From an uncultured Spirochaetia bacterium (GTDB taxonomy: Bacteria > Spirochaetota > Spirochaetia > SZUA-6 > Bin103), in contig CATQHW010000001.1 of NCBI GenBank assembly GCA_958296075.1, forward strand, positions 558,001 through 622,000: 64,000 nucleotides of DNA. Reading direction: 5' to 3'. The notes beneath the pieces were generated by a model. That model was not told where the DNA came from and searched no databases. It saw only the letters and a program-made list of their open reading frames with translations. Below are positions 1 to 7,937 of the stretch, piece after piece; within the stretch, counting starts at the first letter, position 1; each line of letters begins with the position of its first letter. The position numbers were made by a program, and so were the translations under genes.

Positions 1-1
1 G

Positions 2-424
2 CTCTGGCAACGCCGCGCCCGGCAGTACCGCGCGGTCGTCGGCGTGCTGCGATCCGCCCGCCCACAGGCGCTGCCCGGAGCCCGCAATGAACTGGATTAC
101 GTGATCTTCAAGACCGAGAACTTCGCCGCCTACTTCGACGTGCTGCAGGCATGCGAGGAGGCGCGGATCGAGCTGGACCGCGCCTACCTGGCCCGGTTGG
201 ATGGGGACGCGGCCGGGGCCGGCGGCCGGTTGGAGCGCTGCCGGGCGGCGCTGGAGCGGGCGGATCGCTACGCGCGCGCAACGGCGGGACCGATGCTGGC
301 CTACGCCGATGAGAAAGCGGAGCGCCACCTGCTGTTCCGGTTCAACCAGAACGTCATCGGCTCGATCGAATCCGCACGGGAGTTCGTGGATCGGGTGATC
401 GCCGTTCACCAACTTCAGGGCTGA
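2..424 (+). CDS. Hypothetical protein, 3' end only (5' truncated by window edge)
   Basis: The reading frame is open from base 2, so only the last 140 residues of the protein are visible. A GTG at 44 is available, but the frame before it is equally protein-like, so I treat the gene as running off the window. The visible part is a soluble, probably helical C-terminal region rich in Ala, Arg and Glu, with an NELDYVIFK segment near its start and a RFNQNVIGSIE segment near its end. It has no signal, membrane segment or catalytic motif I recognise. It could be the C-terminal helical domain of a large carbohydrate-active enzyme, which would suit the neighbourhood, but that is a guess. Confidence 0.6.
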   Translation, partial: LWQRRARQYRAVVGVLRSARPQALPGARNELDYVIFKTENFAAYFDVLQACEEARIELDRAYLARLDGDAAGAGGRLERCRAALERADRYARATAGPMLAYADEKAERHLLFRFNQNVIGSIESAREFVDRVIAVHQLQG

Positions 425-427
425 TCG

Positions 428-844
428 TCAGCCGTCGAGCCTCACCCCGACCCACTCGACGCGGTTGGCGGTGATGTCGACCACGTTGCCGTCGGGATCG
501 AGCACCTTGAAGGAGACGGGCGGCGGCTGGGTGGGGTCGATCGGGTTGCGCTCCTTGACGCTCTCTTTCGAGAACGACACCCCCAGCTCGTGCAGTCTCC
601 GCCACACGGCGTCCAGGTCATCGACGACGACCCCGAAGTGGATGAACTCGTCGCCCTCCTCGTACTGGCGGCGGTCGGTCGGCGGCTGATCGATCAGGGT
701 GACGTTGAGCACGCCGTCGGTGAGGTCCAACGCGCGCCCACTGCCACGGTAGCCCAGGAACTCCCAGCCGAACACGGTCTGGTAGAAGGTCCGCGAGCGG
801 TCGAGGTCGCGGCAGCGCAGTGCAAGGTGCCGGAGTTGTGCCAT
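428..844 (-). CDS. VOC (glyoxalase/bleomycin-resistance fold) family protein
   Basis: A 138-residue protein with two beta-alpha-beta-beta-beta modules. The first begins at LRHLALRC (His6) and the second near residue 68 with FIHFGVVVDDLDAVW (His69). The closing strand carries DPDGNVVDI at 116-124. His6, His69 and an acid in the last strand match the usual metal-ligand positions of the vicinal-oxygen-chelate superfamily, although the last ligand here would be Asp123 rather than Glu. The frame extends 17 residues upstream, but I chose the ATG at 844 because it puts the first strand at the N-terminus and has GGAAG about 12 nt before it. Substrate cannot be read from the sequence; lyase, dioxygenase and resistance roles all occur in the family. 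Confidence 0.85.
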   Translation of the reverse strand: MAQLRHLALRCRDLDRSRTFYQTVFGWEFLGYRGSGRALDLTDGVLNVTLIDQPPTDRRQYEEGDEFIHFGVVVDDLDAVWRRLHELGVSFSKESVKERNPIDPTQPPPVSFKVLDPDGNVVDITANRVEWVGVRLDG

Positions 845-897
845 GCCGTTCACGGTACTTCCGGCCCGCATCCGCCGCAAGCGGCCCGCTTGCATGA

Positions 898-909
898 TAG
901 ATTCCCGTC
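898..909 (+). promoter_or_regulatory. -10-like hexamer and 6-nt spacer before the PhyH start (leaderless candidate)
   Basis: TAGATT at 898-903 is followed by six bases and then the ATG at 910. There is no Shine-Dalgarno sequence in this interval. Transcription from such a -10 would begin at or next to the start codon. Confidence 0.4.
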
Positions 910-1773
910 ATGGCCACGGACACGATCATCAGCCTGAAGAACGATCCCGCGATGCGGCGGCACTTCGAGGAGCTGGACGAGCACGGCTACACCATCCTCG
1001 AAGACGTGCTCACCGGGCGCCAGATCGACGAAGCGATCCGGGAGATCGCGGTCACCTATCGGGAAGAACGCGCCGCTGAGCACGAGCCCGGCACGCTGCG
1101 CACCCACAACCTGTCGGCGCGCGCCGAGGTGTTCCGCGAGATGCTGCAGATACCGCCGGTGATGGCCTGTCTGGCCTATCTCCTGGGCGACGACTACATC
1201 CTGTGCGACTCGGGGGCGCGGTCGCCCCTGCCGGGGATGAAGGCGCAGGGTCTGCACCGCGACGGGGACGACTTCATGCCGAACCCGCCCTACAAGGTGC
1301 ACGCGGTGGTGCCCACGTTCGCGCAGTCCCTGTTCGCGCTCTCGGAGTTCACGGCAGAGAGCGGCGCCACCCGCTTCGTGCCGGGATCGCACAACAAGGA
1401 CCTCGACTCGACGAAGATCCCGCCCGATGACGAGCGCCGGTTCATCTGCAAGCCGGGCGCCTGCCTGGTCTACGACGGACGGCTGCTGCACGCCGGCGCG
1501 CCCAACACCACCGGCGAAATTCGCTACGCCGTGCTGAACTTCCACTGCCGCGCGCGGATGAAGCCGTTCTGCGACCACACCCGCTCGATCCCGCGCGACA
1601 TCGTCGAAGCGGCCTCGCCCACCCTGCGCCGGCTGTGGGGCTTCGAGTGTCAGTCCGCTTGGGAGGAGTCGCCGCGCAACTACCGGATCATCGAGGTGAC
1701 CGGCGCCAAGCCGCGCTTCGAGTACCGGGGCTTGGCCGCGATCAACGAACAGGAAGACCCAGAAAAGGCATGA
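910..1773 (+). CDS. Phytanoyl-CoA dioxygenase (PhyH) family protein
   Basis: A 287-residue protein of the Fe(II)/2-oxoglutarate-dependent PhyH family. The facial triad is visible as the HRD of LHRDGDDF (His116, Asp118) and His194 in LLHAGAPN. Arg205 in TGEIRYAV is placed to bind 2-oxoglutarate. The length is normal for bacterial members. The family hydroxylates small carboxylates, ectoine, osmolytes or secondary metabolites, and the substrate here is unknown. It is monocistronic: the next gene downstream is a wreck. The start lacks a ribosome-binding site and follows a -10-like TAGATT by six bases, so the message may be leaderless. A second PhyH gene lies at 27364. Confidence 0.9.
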   Translation: MATDTIISLKNDPAMRRHFEELDEHGYTILEDVLTGRQIDEAIREIAVTYREERAAEHEPGTLRTHNLSARAEVFREMLQIPPVMACLAYLLGDDYILCDSGARSPLPGMKAQGLHRDGDDFMPNPPYKVHAVVPTFAQSLFALSEFTAESGATRFVPGSHNKDLDSTKIPPDDERRFICKPGACLVYDGRLLHAGAPNTTGEIRYAVLNFHCRARMKPFCDHTRSIPRDIVEAASPTLRRLWGFECQSAWEESPRNYRIIEVTGAKPRFEYRGLAAINEQEDPEKA

Positions 1774-1813
1774 GCCCCACGAAGACGCCGGCGACGCAGC
1801 CCACCTGGAGACC

Positions 1814-2290
1814 GTGACCGCAAGCCTCCCCGAGTTCGCGCAGATCGTAGACGGTGACCTGCGCGACAAGGCGGCGCGCGCCTGGCCTACCTCCCTGGCG
1901 CGCAGCTCGTTCAAGGCTATCGACGCGATCCCCGGCTCCGGCGTGCCCGATTCGCCGCGCATGAAGCGCGGCACCCAGCTCGACCATATCCGCGGGGTGG
2001 CGCGGATGTGCTGGCGCTCGGCGACGAGATGAAGCGCTACTTTCCGGAGCTGCCGATCGACCGCGGCCTGGTCGCCGCCTGCGCGCTCTGCTACGAACCC
2101 AGTACGGCACCATGTCTGCCTGACCGTGGGACTCCCCGAGGTGTGCCACGCCGCCGGCTGCCACTCCGGCGAGGGCGAGCTGGTGCGGCGTTCCCTGCAC
2201 GTGAGCATCGTGCAAACAAGCCGACGTCGTGTTCTGGTAGACACTCACGGACGGCGGCGCCATGGAAGATTGATCCCCCACTTCCGCAGC
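1814..2290 (+). pseudogene. Remnant of an HD-domain phosphohydrolase-like gene
   Basis: Pieces of one protein appear in three frames in order. From GTG 1814 a clean N-terminus runs through AWPTSLARSSFKAID to QLDHIRGVARM. At about 2008 the frame changes and continues LALGDEMKRYFPELPIDR and AACALC. Around 2090 a stretch is missing; this is where an HD motif would be expected to follow AACALC. Another frame then gives HVCLTVGLPEVCHAAGCHSG and EGELVRRSL, and a last piece reads ADVVFW, stop, TLTDGGAMED, stop. The order and spacing fit a metal-dependent HD phosphohydrolase of about 190 residues that has suffered frameshifts, an internal deletion and at least two stops. Family assignment is from the conserved context of these pieces, not from an intact catalytic motif. 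It is not expected to make a protein. Confidence 0.65.
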
Positions 2291-2297
2291 TACTAAT

Positions 2298-4235
2298 ATG
2301 AAAATAAGCATTCCCCGTATGCGTTTCTCGCTGGCCCTTGCGGCGTTCGTATGCCTGCTCGTAGTGGCGGCGGGGCTACGCTTCTATGACCTGTCGGAGA
2401 AGTCTCTACGGAGTGACGAAGCGGTTGCCGCCAATAGTTCGAGAGGCGCCCTCTCGGAGATAGTCTCCAATACCCGCAAACACAACTCCTCGCCTATACT
2501 GTATCCCCTGGCGCTGTGGGCGGTTCAGAAAGTGGATGTCTCTGCTTTCAGCATCCGCGTTCTTCCGGGGACGGCCAGCGTTCTAACCGTGGCGGCCCTG
2601 CTCTTTCTGCTTCCTCGCGCTGGGGTGAGCCGGCGGGCCGCGTTTCTGGCGGCTCTGCTAGCCACGCTTTCCGTTGAAGCAATCCGGCACGCCCAGGATG
2701 CGCGTGAATACTCCATTGACGCGCTGCTATCCGTGCTGATGATAGCGGGACTCCTGTGGTATCTACGGGACGGCAGGAAGGTCATGCTCTGCGTTTCGCT
2801 GTTCCTCGCGCCGTTGCTCCAGTACGGTTTGTTCCTATTCGGCGTCGCCGTAATATGCGCCGCTATAGTTCTTTCTAGCCCTTCCCCGATTTGGCGGCGG
2901 CGCCAGAATCGTTCATACCTAAATTCTAAACTACTAAGCCGGATTCGTAATTACCTCAAACCGCGCATCGCCTTGGTCCAACCCGCAGTGTGCTTTCTGG
3001 CGGGGTGCGCCATAAGCTACGCGGTCACTTTGCGCTATCAACAGGATCGACGACCGGATCCCTTCGTGTATGACTATTTATCGACGTATTACTATCAGGG
3101 AAATTTCGATTTGCCCTCGATCTTTGAGTTTTCGGTTGATGGGATTTGGAGTTTATTGATGTATCATTTGCCGGAGGTTGTTGCGATGGCGGTGCTTATC
3201 CTCCTGGGCCTAGCATTCCTCGGAAAGTTTCAAGGAAACTTTTCAGACAATGCCATCGCAGTTTTATTTTTGTTTTGCATTGCAGTTTCCGTCGGTGCTG
3301 CCGTGCTGAGAAATATCCGCTTGGGAGCATTCGCCAAAATATCTATCTGGGTCCGATTGTTTTCCTGGCGTCCGGCGTCGCGTTGTCATGGACAGCCGGT
3401 TGTCTGTCTTCGCTCACGCGCGTCGGCCGGGGGGGGGGGGGGGGGGGGGGGCAATGCGGCTTTGCTCGTCATAACGTGCGGGATAGCGCTTGCCGGGGTG
3501 AGCGCCATGCGGCAGGCCAGTCCGTACTATACACATGAAAACATCAAATCCGTTCTTGCCGTACTGAAAGAACAGATGCGGGAAGAGGATATGGTTTACG
3601 CATACCTTCCGGCAACCGCGGCCATCCGGTTCTATCAAGGAATAGAGAAAAGACCGCCAAATTGGTACTATGGAACCTTCTGGTGCAAGGACTCCGACGA
3701 ACCGTGTCTCCGTGAGATGGTCTATAGTATTGGTTGTATTGCTCCCAATGTCCCCAATAGAAGAATCTTTTTGGTCCATCGCCGCAGATCAATACTGGAG
3801 GGATTGGAACGGCTGGGAGTAAGTTCAGTTAAGCATGTCGTTGCTGAGGGAATTTTCAATCTCTCTCTGATTGCGAACGCCAACGAATTCGGCGAATCGG
3901 CAGTCCGCTGCGACTTCGACGTGTACATCGACGACAACACGCTGCGCTACGTCAAGGAGCCGTGCGCCCCGGTCGACACGAAGGCGCGTTTTTTTCTGCA
4001 CCTGATTCCCGCCAACGTGGCTGACCTTCCGGACCATCGCAAGCAATACGGCTTTGACAACCTGGACTTCGATTTCGACGGGCGCGGCGTGATATCCGAC
4101 ATATCAGACGGCAAATGTATGATAAGGATGGCTCTCTCTGAGTATGATATTACCCGCATCAGGACAGGCCAGTTCGTGCCCGGCGAAGGGCAGATCTGGA
4201 AGGAGGAAATTCCATTTCCATTGGGGTTTGATTGA
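2298..4235 (+). CDS. GT39-like membrane glycosyltransferase with internal poly-G tract
   Basis: A 645-residue frame. The N-terminal half has many hydrophobic segments, with SDEAVAANSSRG after the first one and RHAQDAREYSIDALL near residue 140; both resemble the GT39/ArnT-like polyprenol-phosphate-sugar transferases. The soluble C-terminus ends in a domain RFFLHLIP...DLPDHRKQYGF...YDITRIRTGQ that recurs in the fragment at 5378. The middle is abnormal. From about 3311 to 3428 the better protein is in the neighbouring frame (PLGSIRQNIYLGPIVF then ASGVALSWTAG), while the annotated frame is poor there. The two sites of frame change are an A-run at 3311 and the 23-G run at 3429-3451. Adding one A and removing one G would give a continuous family-like protein. 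GC is visibly lower than in the surroundings, suggesting transfer. It may be phase-variable, decayed or mis-assembled. Confidence 0.7.
   Translation: MKISIPRMRFSLALAAFVCLLVVAAGLRFYDLSEKSLRSDEAVAANSSRGALSEIVSNTRKHNSSPILYPLALWAVQKVDVSAFSIRVLPGTASVLTVAALLFLLPRAGVSRRAAFLAALLATLSVEAIRHAQDAREYSIDALLSVLMIAGLLWYLRDGRKVMLCVSLFLAPLLQYGLFLFGVAVICAAIVLSSPSPIWRRRQNRSYLNSKLLSRIRNYLKPRIALVQPAVCFLAGCAISYAVTLRYQQDRRPDPFVYDYLSTYYYQGNFDLPSIFEFSVDGIWSLLMYHLPEVVAMAVLILLGLAFLGKFQGNFSDNAIAVLFLFCIAVSVGAAVLRNIRLGAFAKISIWVRLFSWRPASRCHGQPVVCLRSRASAGGGGGGGGNAALLVITCGIALAGVSAMRQASPYYTHENIKSVLAVLKEQMREEDMVYAYLPATAAIRFYQGIEKRPPNWYYGTFWCKDSDEPCLREMVYSIGCIAPNVPNRRIFLVHRRRSILEGLERLGVSSVKHVVAEGIFNLSLIANANEFGESAVRCDFDVYIDDNTLRYVKEPCAPVDTKARFFLHLIPANVADLPDHRKQYGFDNLDFDFDGRGVISDISDGKCMIRMALSEYDITRIRTGQFVPGEGQIWKEEIPFPLGFD
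3429..3451 (+). repeat. Homopolymer of 23 guanines inside the GT39-like gene
   Basis: An uninterrupted G23 tract within coding sequence. It encodes a run of glycines in any frame. Both frames that carry parts of the protein are open across it, so a change in length switches frame at this point. Tracts of this kind act as phase-variation switches in some bacteria, but they are also a typical assembly or two-colour-chemistry artefact. Confidence 0.9.
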
Positions 4236-4277
4236 ACCCAGAATATGCGATAACACGATTTCGAGCATATCAGGACA

Positions 4278-5336
4278 CTAGTGGCCTGTAACACGTACTC
4301 TTGCACCAAGGTGTCGAGAAGGATCAGCGTAGCGCCACTTCACGACTCGAGGATTCTTGTTGTATGCGCGTATGTATCTCATCAGCTTGCGCCTCAGATC
4401 AGCCACCGAACTGAACACCCCTCGGGCTATCACGTCCCGAGATACCTTCCCGAACCACAACTCAACCTGATTCAGCCACGATGAGTACGTCGGCGTAAAA
4501 TGCAGCTTCATCGTCGGATGTTCGTCCAGAAATCCCGCCACTCGCTTCGTCTTGTGCGCCGACAGGTTGTCCACAATCACGTGAATCTCCCGCCCAGCCG
4601 GCTGGTGCGCCACGATGTCTCCAAGAAACGACACAAACTGCTCCGATGTGTGCCGCTCCGCAGTCTTGCCAAGCACCTCTCCGGTCTTCGTATCGAACGC
4701 CGCATACAGCGCCAGCGTGCCGTGCCGGTAGTACTCGAACCCATGCCGCTCAGCCCGCCCCGGCGACAGCGGCAGCACCGGTTCGTTGCGATCAAGCGCT
4801 TGTATCGCCGTCTTCTCGTCCACGCAGAACACCGCCGCATGCGCAGGCGGGTTCAGGTACAGCCCGATGATGTCGGCAGCCTTCCGGGTGAAGTCCGGAT
4901 CGTTGGAACTCATGTAGCGCTCCATCCGATGCGGCGCCAGCCCGTGCTTGCGCCAGACACGCGCCACCATCATGTGCGACACCTCCAGCTTGGCTGCCAA
5001 CCGCCGAGTGCTCCAGTGCGTGCTGCCGTCGGTGGGACGCTTACGCGTCGCGTTGAGTATCTTCGCCTCCACCTGCGGCGTGCAGCGATACGGCTTCTGA
5101 CCACAGTGCCGGCTGTACAAGCCAGCCAATCGCTCGGCACGAAAGCGTCGAGCCCACAGTGCGACGAAGCCGCGGCTGCAGCCGACGCGATCACCGACCT
5201 CGTCCCAGGTGCGCCCTTCACCGAGCAGGAGAATGACCCGCGCACGGCGCGCATCCTCGGCTCGGCCAGTACGACTTATGACCCGCTGGGTGAGTTCGCG
5301 ATGCTCGCCCTCGGTCAACACAATCGGCTCTTCCAT
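4278..5336 (-). CDS. IS630 family transposase
   Basis: A 352-residue transposase starting MEEPIVLTEGEH. Residues 1-90 form a helix-turn-helix DNA-binding region (DEVGDRVGCSRGFVALW), followed by a second winged-helix-like part ending near MERYMSS. The DDE catalytic triad is visible as VFCVDEKTAIQ (Asp), IHVIVDNLSAHKT (Asp) and SSWLNQVELWFG (Glu), the last being the classic IS630 signature. The length is normal for the family and the frame is intact, so the copy may be active. An in-frame extension of 67 residues upstream crosses the terminal repeat and is rejected; the ATG at 5336 lies inside the element. Confidence 0.95.
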   Translation of the reverse strand: MEEPIVLTEGEHRELTQRVISRTGRAEDARRARVILLLGEGRTWDEVGDRVGCSRGFVALWARRFRAERLAGLYSRHCGQKPYRCTPQVEAKILNATRKRPTDGSTHWSTRRLAAKLEVSHMMVARVWRKHGLAPHRMERYMSSNDPDFTRKAADIIGLYLNPPAHAAVFCVDEKTAIQALDRNEPVLPLSPGRAERHGFEYYRHGTLALYAAFDTKTGEVLGKTAERHTSEQFVSFLGDIVAHQPAGREIHVIVDNLSAHKTKRVAGFLDEHPTMKLHFTPTYSSWLNQVELWFGKVSRDVIARGVFSSVADLRRKLMRYIRAYNKNPRVVKWRYADPSRHLGARVRVTGH

Positions 5337-5377
5337 GTCCTCGATTATAGTACATAATTTGATGGTACGGGCCACTA
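4279..5377 (-). mobile_element. IS630-family insertion sequence, apparently complete (1095 bp plus TA duplication)
   Basis: The element runs from 4281 to 5375. Its ends are an imperfect inverted repeat: GTGGCCTGTAACA on the left and, read inward from the right, GTGGCCCGTACCA (11 of 13 bases equal). A TA dinucleotide flanks each end (4279-4280 and 5376-5377), as expected for IS630/Tc1-type insertion, which duplicates TA. One transposase gene fills the element on the minus strand. Its stop codon TAG uses the left flanking TA. The element separates the GT39-like gene from a beheaded Ig-like protein fragment on its right. Confidence 0.85.
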
Positions 5378-5916
5378 GCAGAGGCGGGGCAGAGCGTTTT
5401 TGTCCCCACACCCAACCGTTCCCCGTCACGTTGTCCCCTGCCGTGCACCGGGCAGGCTTCACAGACAGGAGTGCCTGGCAGTGGGAGCGCGGCAGGGATG
5501 CCGAAGGCTGGACCAATGTCTCCGGCTCAGGATACACCTATGTGTACACGCCCACCACCGCGGATGAGGGCTATCAACTGCGGGCCTATGTGTACTACAC
5601 CGACAGCCGTGGCAATCGGATCAAGGCGATGACCTTGCCCTCCCTACTTGTGCAGCCCGGCAGCACCGACACGCGCTTCTTCCTGCACCTCATCCCTGTT
5701 GACGTGGATGACCTTTCTGACCACAGCAAGCAGTACGGCTTCCACAACCTCGGCTTCCGCTTCAACGACTACAAGCTTCCGCTAACCGAGCGATACATAG
5801 CTGTGCGCGAACTTCCCGCCTATGACATCGCCGGCATCCGCACCGGCCAGTACGTCGTCCGCGAGGACGGCTCCTACGGGAACTCCTGGGAAGCCGAGGC
5901 CAGCTTCGCTGAGTAG
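5378..5916 (+). pseudogene. C-terminal fragment of an Ig-like repeat protein, cut by the IS630 element
   Basis: The frame is open from the right end of the insertion sequence to TAG at 5914-5916, with no plausible start of its own. It first shows a damaged strand PVTLSPAVHRAGF. Then comes a good bacterial Ig-like repeat: SAWQWERGRDAEGW, SGSGYTYVYTPTTADEGYQL and RAYVYYTDSRGN. It ends in the domain RFFLHLIPVDVDDLSDHSK...QYGFHNLGF...YDIAGIRTGQ, which is also the C-terminus of the GT39-like protein at 2298. The fragment is therefore the tail of a larger secreted or surface protein whose front was lost. No homologous upstream part is visible on the left flank of the element, so the insertion was accompanied or preceded by other loss. 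Confidence 0.7.
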
Positions 5917-5942
5917 CGCCGGCACGCTGATCGACTCGTCCC

Positions 5943-6610
5943 GGCCCCACGTCGTGGTGATCGGCGGCGGGTTCTGCGGCCTTGCGGCGGCCTACGAACT
6001 CGGCCGGCGCGGCATCCGCGCCACCGTGCTGGAGCGGGACGCCGCAGTCGGCGGGCTCGCCGGCAGCTTCACCGCCGGCGGCGCGCGGCTCGAGAAGTTC
6101 TACCACCACTGGTTCACCCACGACGTCCACGTGATGAACCTCATCGAGGAACTGGGCCAGTCGGACCGCGCGCTGCTGCGCCCGACCGCACCGGCACCTA
6201 CTACGCCCGCGGCTTCTTCAAGCTCTCGACGCCCGCCGACCTGCTGCGCTTCTCGCCGCTGCCGTTCCGCGACCGCCTCCGGCTCGGGCTGCTGGCGTTG
6301 CGGGCGCACCGGGTGCGGGACTGGCGCGCCCTCGAAGACCGCACCGCAGCCGATTGGCTGCGCGCCATGGGCGGCGAGCGGGTCTACCAAGTCGTCTGGG
6401 AGCCGCTGCTGCAGGGGAAGTTCGGCGACTTGGCGGAAGAGGTGGCGGCGGTCTGGTTCTGGAACAAGCTCAAGCTGCGGGTCGGCAGCCGCGGCAAGGG
6501 CGGCCAGGAACGGCTCGCCTACTACCGGGGCTTCGCCGCGCTGGCGTTCACGCTCGAACATCTGCGGCGGATGTTCCCCGATCTGCGCGGCGCCCTGCTG
6601 TGCCGCGTCC
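5943..6610 (+). pseudogene. Truncated, frameshifted FAD/NAD(P)-dependent oxidoreductase (amine-oxidase/HemY-like)
   Basis: The N-terminus has a clear FAD-binding Rossmann motif, VVVIGGGFCGLAAAYELG, followed by TVLERDAAVGGLAGSF and the EKFYHHWFTHD segment typical of protoporphyrinogen-oxidase-like flavoproteins. At about 6185 the frame shifts; one extra C in CCGACC would restore ...RPTRTGTYYARGFFKLST. The second frame then continues through LLQGKFGDLAEEVAAVW to RRMFPDLRGALL, after which homology-like sequence stops near 6610. A full protein of this family has about 430-450 residues, so roughly half is missing. The original start is also unclear, since the reading frame enters directly from the preceding Ig-like fragment. 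Confidence 0.7.
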
Positions 6611-6670
6611 AGCCACGCCTGCTATTCAGCGGCACTGAGTTCATCCCGCCAAGCATCAGACTTCCTGACC

Positions 6671-6808
6671 TCAAGCAGAATCCCCCACGTCGTAGCCGCA
6701 CAGCAGCTCGCCGCCGCCCAGGTCCACCAGCGTGGGATGGAATGCGTGCCTGGTGCACAGGTGCGGCTTCGGATTGGCGGAGACCAGACCGGTTGCCAGG
6801 ATGCGCAT
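6671..6808 (-). pseudogene. N-terminal scrap of a sialidase-like protein
   Basis: A 45-codon frame starting MRILATGLVSANPKPHL, then RHAFHPTLVDLGGGEL, and stopping at TGA 6671-6673. This is the opening segment seen in BNR-repeat sialidase-like proteins of this type; such proteins are several hundred residues long. No continuation is found in any frame, because the FAD pseudogene follows in the opposite direction. I interpret it as the stump of a deleted gene. Confidence 0.45.
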
Positions 6809-6860
6809 CAGCCGTCCCCGGCCGAACCGGCCGGCGTGCCGCTGCCGACCACCGCGCCGG

Positions 6861-7769
6861 TCACAGCAGCGACAGCTCCTGCAGCCCCGCGCGCAGCCGC
6901 TCCAGCTCCGCATCGGTGTAGTCGGACAGCGGCGGCCGGCGCCAGCGGCCGCAGATGCCGGCCAGCTCCATCATGGCGTGCTGGGCGGCGTCGATGCCGG
7001 CCGGCGAGGCGGCGTCCATCAGATCGAACATCGGCATGTCGTAGTCGCGGATGATCGCCGCGGCAGCCGCCAAGTCGCCGCGCTCGACGGCGGCCCAGTA
7101 GGAGCGGGTGATCTCGGGCTTGAAGACCACCAGCACCGACATGTAGCCGGCGCATCCGTAGGGGTGCATGTCCAGGTGGGTCTGCTTCTGGCCGCCGGCG
7201 AAGTTGCTCCACGTCCCCTGCGACAGCAGACAGGCCGGCCGTGCGAACTCGGGGCCGTAGTCCTCCTTGAAGCCGACGATGCGGTCGCCTTCGGCCAATA
7301 GCAGCCGCACCGCCGCCAGCGCGCCGCCAAGGCCAAGCGGCGCCAGCGTGGCGCTCAGGATCACCGCCGGCAGCTCGCGCGAGACGGCCAGGAAGTAGTC
7401 CGCGCAGTCGCGTACCGTGACGCCGCGGAACGGCGGGGAGGCGAGTACGCCGTCGGCGCCGATCCCGGCCGCATAGCGGGCGAAAGCGACCGCCTGGTCC
7501 TGCCACCAGGGCGCCGCCGCGGCCAGGAACATCGCTCGGTTGCCGACGTGCTCGCGCGTCACCTTGGTGAGCTCGGCGATTTCCTGTTCCGACAGCACCG
7601 CATAGAGGCTGTCGCCGGGGGTGAACAGCACCGTGCGCGCCCCGCCGGCGATGGCGGCGTCGACGAACCGCCGCAGGCCGTCGTAGTCGACGGCGCCGTC
7701 AGAGCGAAACGGCGTGTTGATGGAACTCAGCGGCCCGGTGAAGTGATGCTTGAAACGCGCGCGGTCCAT
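6861..7769 (-). CDS. DapA/N-acetylneuraminate lyase family protein
   Basis: A 302-residue TIM-barrel protein of the dihydrodipicolinate synthase family. The Schiff-base lysine is Lys168 in RIVGFKEDYG. The loop that is GTTGE in DapA reads FTPGDS here, and the strand that usually carries the catalytic Tyr (YNxP) reads PAVILSATLAP, so the Tyr is missing. This argues against true dihydrodipicolinate synthase activity and for an aldolase or dehydratase acting on another keto acid, or for altered chemistry. I placed the start at ATG 7769 rather than 7781 because TATGCT lies 7 nt upstream of it and overlaps the earlier codon. The gene stands alone between a pseudogene and the ATPase/TOPRIM pair. Confidence 0.85.
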   Translation of the reverse strand: MDRARFKHHFTGPLSSINTPFRSDGAVDYDGLRRFVDAAIAGGARTVLFTPGDSLYAVLSEQEIAELTKVTREHVGNRAMFLAAAAPWWQDQAVAFARYAAGIGADGVLASPPFRGVTVRDCADYFLAVSRELPAVILSATLAPLGLGGALAAVRLLLAEGDRIVGFKEDYGPEFARPACLLSQGTWSNFAGGQKQTHLDMHPYGCAGYMSVLVVFKPEITRSYWAAVERGDLAAAAAIIRDYDMPMFDLMDAASPAGIDAAQHAMMELAGICGRWRRPPLSDYTDAELERLRAGLQELSLL

Positions 7770-7782
7770 AGGGAAGAGCATA
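7770..7782 (-). promoter_or_regulatory. -10-like hexamer 7 nt before the DapA-like start (leaderless candidate)
   Basis: Read on the minus strand, TATGCT (7782-7777) is followed by CTTCCCT and then ATG 7769. No purine-rich ribosome-binding site is present. Confidence 0.4.
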
Positions 7783-7937
7783 CCCGATACGCGGGCCGCG
7801 TGCGTTGACGCCGCACGCCGGAGCGCTATCGTTGGCGGGCATGCTGCGGACTCTCCATCGCTGCCGGGAGGCTCCCCTCCGAGTCCTGCACAGGCTCCTT
7901 GCTCCTTTGGTTGGTCCGGTGCACCCTACGAGCGCGA

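Noticed and set aside
850..2244. A 464-codon minus-strand frame over the PhyH gene.
   Set aside because: The PhyH triad is intact on the plus strand, and the minus frame is Arg/Val/His-rich noise.
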